A DNA stretch of 64,000 nt from Loigolactobacillus binensis (GTDB lineage Bacteria > Bacillota > Bacilli > Lactobacillales > Lactobacillaceae), in the NCBI RefSeq assembly GCF_005405165.1, contig NZ_BJDN01000004.1, positions 1-64,000 on the forward strand, given 5' to 3'. The translations under genes and the position numbers were made by a program. Below are positions 61,009 to 64,000 of the stretch, one piece after another. The notes below the pieces were generated by a model. The model ran no database searches. It had not been told where the DNA came from and saw nothing but the letters and a program-made list of their open reading frames with translations. Position 1 is the stretch's first letter, and each line of letters starts with the position of its first letter.

Positions 61009-62577
61009 TTACATTTGTGGCGTTAAGATCCGAGCTAGATCAGCTTTAGCGGTGGAAATTGGCGTTAAAGCAAAGTTTTCCTTTAGATAGTCTAAAATGT
61101 GTGGTGAAACGAAGGCGGGTAACGTTGGGCCTAAGTAAATGTTTTTGATACCTAAGGCTAATAGCGTTAATAGTACACTGACTGCCTTTTGCTCGTACCA
61201 AGATAAAACAATATCCAATGGTAGGTCGTTGACTTCACAGTCAAATGCATCGGCTAGTGCTAATGCTACCTTGATGGCGGAATAAGCATCGTTACATTGG
61301 CCCATGTCCATCATTCGTGGTAAGCCGGCAACAGTACCTAAATTCATATCGTTGAAGCGATATTTACCGCAGGCACAAGTTAAGATCAAGGTGTTTTCTG
61401 GTGAATCTTCAACAAATTGCGTGTAGTAGTTACGACCAACTCGGGCACCGTCACAGCCACCCACTAAGATAATGTGTTTCAGGTCGCCATCTTTAACGGC
61501 CTTAACAACAGTATCAGCGTGGTCAAGAACAAATTTGTGACCAAAACCAGTGGTGACAGTATGACCACCGTTGATCCCCGTCATTTCTTGTGGTTCAGTG
61601 TAGCCACCAAGTTCTAGGGCCTGATCGATCAAGGGGCTGAAGTCCTTATCAGCGCCAATGTGAACCATGTCTGGATAGCCGACAACGGAGGTCGTGTAGA
61701 CACGGTCGTGGTAGGTTTTACCAACGGGCATGATGCAGTTAGTGGTGAAGAGGATCGGTGCTGGAATACGCTTGAATTCTTTTTGCTGGTTTTGCCAAGC
61801 AGTCCCAAAGTTACCTTTGAGTTGTGGGTAGGCTTTTAATTCAGGATAACCATGTGCTGGTAACATTTCACCATGAGTATAAACGTTGATGCCTTTGCCG
61901 GCAGTTTGTTCTAATAATTGTTTCAAATCGTACAGATCATGACCTGAAATAACGATAAAAGGACCCGGTTCAATGGTTAATGGAACTTCGGTTGGCTGCG
62001 GGTTACCGTAGACTTCGGTATTAGCTTGATCTAGAACCTTCATTGCAGTGAAATTGACCTTACCAGTTTTCATCGTAAGTGCCAGTAATTCTTCTTGACT
62101 AGCATTATCGTTGCCAAGAGTGCGCAATGCGTTAAGGAAGAAGTTATCAACGGTGGCATCAATATAGCCTAAAACGGCTGCTTGATGTGCATAAGCCGCC
62201 ATTCCTTTCAGGCCTAGCAGCGTCAAAGTCTTCAAAGAACGAATATCCTCGTTTTCGGCATGCCAGATCTTATTCATGTCATAAATTTCAACATCGGTGG
62301 CGGCGGCTTCCACCTTATCTAAAATGGCCTGGATCGCCGGGTCATCGAAGTTGACGTTGGTTAAAGTGGTAAATAAGCCATCTAAAACTAATCTTGCTAA
62401 GGGGTCACTGGTGGAACCAGCAGGAACAACTTTGGCCAGGCCGATCAAAGCACCGATCAGGTCATCTTGTAAGTTGGCCGTCTCGACGGTTTTACCGCAG
62501 ACGCCGCCGTGTTCACAAGCGATACCTTGCATTGTTTGTTCACATTGAAAGCAGAACATTGATTGTTTAACTACCAT
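61009..62577 (-). CDS. hcp: Hydroxylamine reductase (hybrid cluster protein)
   Basis: From the ATG at 62577 (AAAGGTGATC upstream) the protein is 522 residues. The N-terminal cysteine pattern CFQCEQTMQGIACEHGGVC (C-X2-C-X8-C-X5-C) binds the first cluster; GGCDGARVGRNYY, CACGKYRFND and the later ligands of the hybrid Fe-S-O cluster are present. Hcp reduces hydroxylamine or acts as NO reductase and in S-nitrosylation. It is divergent from a Crp/Fnr regulator, which probably controls it. No Hcr reductase is adjacent. Confidence 0.94.
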   Translation of the reverse strand: MVVKQSMFCFQCEQTMQGIACEHGGVCGKTVETANLQDDLIGALIGLAKVVPAGSTSDPLARLVLDGLFTTLTNVNFDDPAIQAILDKVEAAATDVEIYDMNKIWHAENEDIRSLKTLTLLGLKGMAAYAHQAAVLGYIDATVDNFFLNALRTLGNDNASQEELLALTMKTGKVNFTAMKVLDQANTEVYGNPQPTEVPLTIEPGPFIVISGHDLYDLKQLLEQTAGKGINVYTHGEMLPAHGYPELKAYPQLKGNFGTAWQNQQKEFKRIPAPILFTTNCIMPVGKTYHDRVYTTSVVGYPDMVHIGADKDFSPLIDQALELGGYTEPQEMTGINGGHTVTTGFGHKFVLDHADTVVKAVKDGDLKHIILVGGCDGARVGRNYYTQFVEDSPENTLILTCACGKYRFNDMNLGTVAGLPRMMDMGQCNDAYSAIKVALALADAFDCEVNDLPLDIVLSWYEQKAVSVLLTLLALGIKNIYLGPTLPAFVSPHILDYLKENFALTPISTAKADLARILTPQM

Positions 62578-62623
62578 ATCGATCACCTTTCATTACTGTC
62601 TTGGGTTTACATCAAAATGATAG

Positions 62624-62658
62624 CGCTTTTAAATAGATAAAGCGGTTGGATTTCCAAC
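62624..62658. promoter_or_regulatory. Dyads between hcp and the Crp/Fnr gene
   Basis: CGCTTT (62624-62629) and AAAGCG (62639-62644) form a 6-bp dyad; GTTGGA-TT-TCCAAC (62645-62658) forms a perfect 14-bp palindrome just after it. Either may bind the Crp/Fnr-type protein of 62674; neither matches TTGAT-N4-ATCAA. Confidence 0.5.
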
Positions 62659-62673
62659 GGAATAGGAGAAAGT

Positions 62674-63327
62674 ATGCAACGATTCTATCCAGTTATTTTA
62701 CAGTCACCATTATTTGATCAGGTTACCGCACAACAGTTACCGGCTTTATTGGCCGTTGCGCGGCCGCGTTTAAAAAAATTTGCTGCTGGTAGTTGTATTT
62801 GGCGTGCCGGTGAAAATACAGCCAGTATCGGTTTAGTTTGTGCTGGGCAAGCACAGATCATTAAGGAAAACGCTAAAGGTAATCGCTTGATCGTCGCCAC
62901 AGTGACGGCCGCTGATATTTTTGGTGAAGCCTATGCCTATGCTGCACCGAAAGCTTTACCTGTTTCCGTTGAAGTTGTCAGTGCCGCCACCGTTTTATTT
63001 TTTCAGCCGCAATCAATGTTGGCATTAATGGCGTTACCAGCAGGTCCACAAGTGATGCGCAACTTATTGCAGATCTTGGCGCAGAAGAGCCTATTATTAA
63101 ATCAAAAAGTTGAAATTTTAGCTCAGCGGCGAATTGCTGATAAAGTGTTGGCCTATCTACGTTTAGAACAGCAGCGGCAGCAGACTAACCCGATTTTGTT
63201 ACCTTATAATCGCCAAGAAATGGCTGATTATTTAGGTGTGGAACGTTCAGCACTATCGGCGGCCCTAGGTGAAATGAAACAGGCTGCCTTGATCGATTAC
63301 CATAAAAATCAGTTCACCTTACTTTAA
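62674..63327 (+). CDS. Crp/Fnr-family transcriptional regulator
   Basis: This 217-residue protein has a cyclic-nucleotide-type beta barrel (residues 10-125) and a Crp HTH (YNRQEMADYLGVERSALSAALGEMK, about 180-204). Only two Cys (GSCIW, LVCAG) are present, so a standard Fnr 4Fe-4S cluster is unlikely; signals may be NO or redox. It is divergent from hcp, a common pairing for nitrosative stress. Its end overlaps the deformylase gene by 4 bp tail to tail. Confidence 0.9.
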   Translation: MQRFYPVILQSPLFDQVTAQQLPALLAVARPRLKKFAAGSCIWRAGENTASIGLVCAGQAQIIKENAKGNRLIVATVTAADIFGEAYAYAAPKALPVSVEVVSAATVLFFQPQSMLALMALPAGPQVMRNLLQILAQKSLLLNQKVEILAQRRIADKVLAYLRLEQQRQQTNPILLPYNRQEMADYLGVERSALSAALGEMKQAALIDYHKNQFTLL

Positions 63328-63734
63328 ATTAAGATACCTTCACAGTGATCAATCTCATGCTGTATGATCTGGGCGATCCAACCGGAAAATACTTGTTGCT
63401 GAGCGTTAAAATTTTGGTCGGTGTATTTAACAGTGATCTGTTGATAGCGGGTGGTACTGCGCTGACCAGTTAAGGATAAGCAACCTTCTTCAGTGGTAAA
63501 GGCGCCGCTTTTTTTAGTGATCACTGGGTTGACTAGGGGCACTGCTAGCGGACCCATTTGGCAAACAATAATGCGCTTATTAACGCCGATCATGTTGGCC
63601 GCCATACCGACACAATTAGCGGCATTGGCGGTGAGTGTGTCTAATAGATTAGTGATCACAGGTGTGTCGGCTTTTGTTGCCAAGACGGCTTTTTGGGCGA
63701 GAAAAGTGGGATCGTGTACGATTGGTTGTTGCAT
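63324..63734 (-). CDS. Peptide deformylase
   Basis: This 136-residue metal hydrolase has motif 1 GMAANMIG (43-50, Gln replaced by Met against the consensus GxGxAAxQ), motif 2 EEGCLS (82-87, Cys85) and motif 3 QHEIDHCEG (125-133, H126, E127, H130). It removes the formyl group from nascent proteins. The shorter length and the changed motif 1 suggest the second, YkrB/PDF-like paralogue of lactobacilli, or another substrate. A GGAGG-like site precedes the ATG. Confidence 0.85.
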   Translation of the reverse strand: MQQPIVHDPTFLAQKAVLATKADTPVITNLLDTLTANAANCVGMAANMIGVNKRIIVCQMGPLAVPLVNPVITKKSGAFTTEEGCLSLTGQRSTTRYQQITVKYTDQNFNAQQQVFSGWIAQIIQHEIDHCEGILI

Positions 63735-63865
63735 AATAAGAACCTCCGTTAAATTTAACTAGCAATCAAATTATTATAGTGGCTTCGCTAAACTGACGCA
63801 AGTTAGGTTAATACTAGTTAAGCTAATGATCAGTATTAAGAGCAGCCAGCTGTTGGCGGGAAATC

Positions 63866-64000
63866 TTGACAATTTTTAGAATTAACATTAGAATATAATT
63901 AGAATTAAATGAAAACAGAGCAATGAAAAGATGAGTAGTTATTAGTTTACTTACAGAGAGACCACGGAAGGGTGCAAGTGATCAGTGCTGATGATGAAGA
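63866..64000 (+). promoter_or_regulatory. Promoter and 5' part of a T-box leader, cut by window end
   Basis: TTGACA (63866-63871), 17 nt and TAGAAT (63889-63894) are followed by AGTAGTTA, then ACAGAGAGACCACGGAAGGG and TGCAAGTG, the stem I elements of a T-box riboswitch. The specifier, T-box and terminator would lie right of the window; the gene is probably an aminoacyl-tRNA synthetase or amino-acid gene. Confidence 0.78.

Noticed and set aside
1..64000. CRISPR arrays, tRNA or rRNA genes
   Set aside because: No regularly spaced repeats and no cloverleaf or rRNA-like sequence could be recognised by reading; a search with tRNAscan or rRNA models would settle it.

Overview
The window looks like a low-to-mid G+C Lactobacillaceae chromosome; the genus cannot be fixed from sequence alone. 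Pointers are an LpdC-type gallate decarboxylase with its permease, T-box leaders, a copper operon with CopY boxes, XpaC/TelA, and many lactobacillar oxidoreductases.

Region 1 (1-32,834) is most of an integrative and conjugative element (ICE) of the Tn916 superfamily, running right to left. From the right it holds a broken LPXTG adhesin gene, small accessory genes, two YdcP/DUF961 proteins, the FtsK-like coupling protein, an AbiE toxin-antitoxin pair on the other strand, an oriT-like hairpin, the MobT relaxase, a lone cytosine-5 methyltransferase, TcpD, ArdA, TcpE, the VirB4-like ATPase, a VirB6-like membrane protein, a lysozyme/NlpC hydrolase and TcpC. Where Tn916 carries tet(M), this element carries about 11 kb of cargo (1,153-11,954): an LtrA-like membrane protein, three short-chain dehydrogenases, AraC and two MerR regulators, a YciI protein, an aldo-keto reductase, a DUF2255 protein, an alpha/beta hydrolase, an NmrA-like protein and a zinc alcohol dehydrogenase. 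The Tn916-type sigma factor and helix-turn-helix protein follow at the far left; excisionase and integrase should lie just outside. The right junction is recognisable: 32,790-32,834 encodes the last 14 residues and stop of ribosomal protein S9, followed by a terminator, so the ICE sits in the 3' end of rpsI.

Region 2 (32,983-46,646) is chromosomal: NADH pyrophosphatase, aspartate-semialdehyde dehydrogenase, a MarR/YczE-type pair, gallate decarboxylase and permease, a class I amidotransferase, TelA and XpaC, and a set of small envelope proteins. An IS3-family element (46,605-47,911) has cut off the tail of a DUF805 gene.

Region 3 (48,249-57,605) holds an AI-2E family transporter, a T-box-controlled C-S lyase, phosphoglycerate mutase, a scar with the C-terminal remains of a hydrolase and a TetR regulator, an amino-acid permease, an F420-dependent-type NADP oxidoreductase, a luciferase-like monooxygenase and an acetyltransferase. 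Region 4 (57,927-64,000) holds a Mor-like regulator, a copper operon with two cop boxes (copA, copZ), hybrid cluster protein facing a Crp/Fnr regulator, peptide deformylase, and the start of a second T-box leader cut by the window end.

The best regulatory finding is a pair of nearly superimposable promoters in the ICE cargo (2,315-2,382 and 5,620-5,687). Each has two TGGCA half-sites 21 bp apart at the same distance from TATAATG and no good -35, which fits activation by the cargo's own AraC-family protein.
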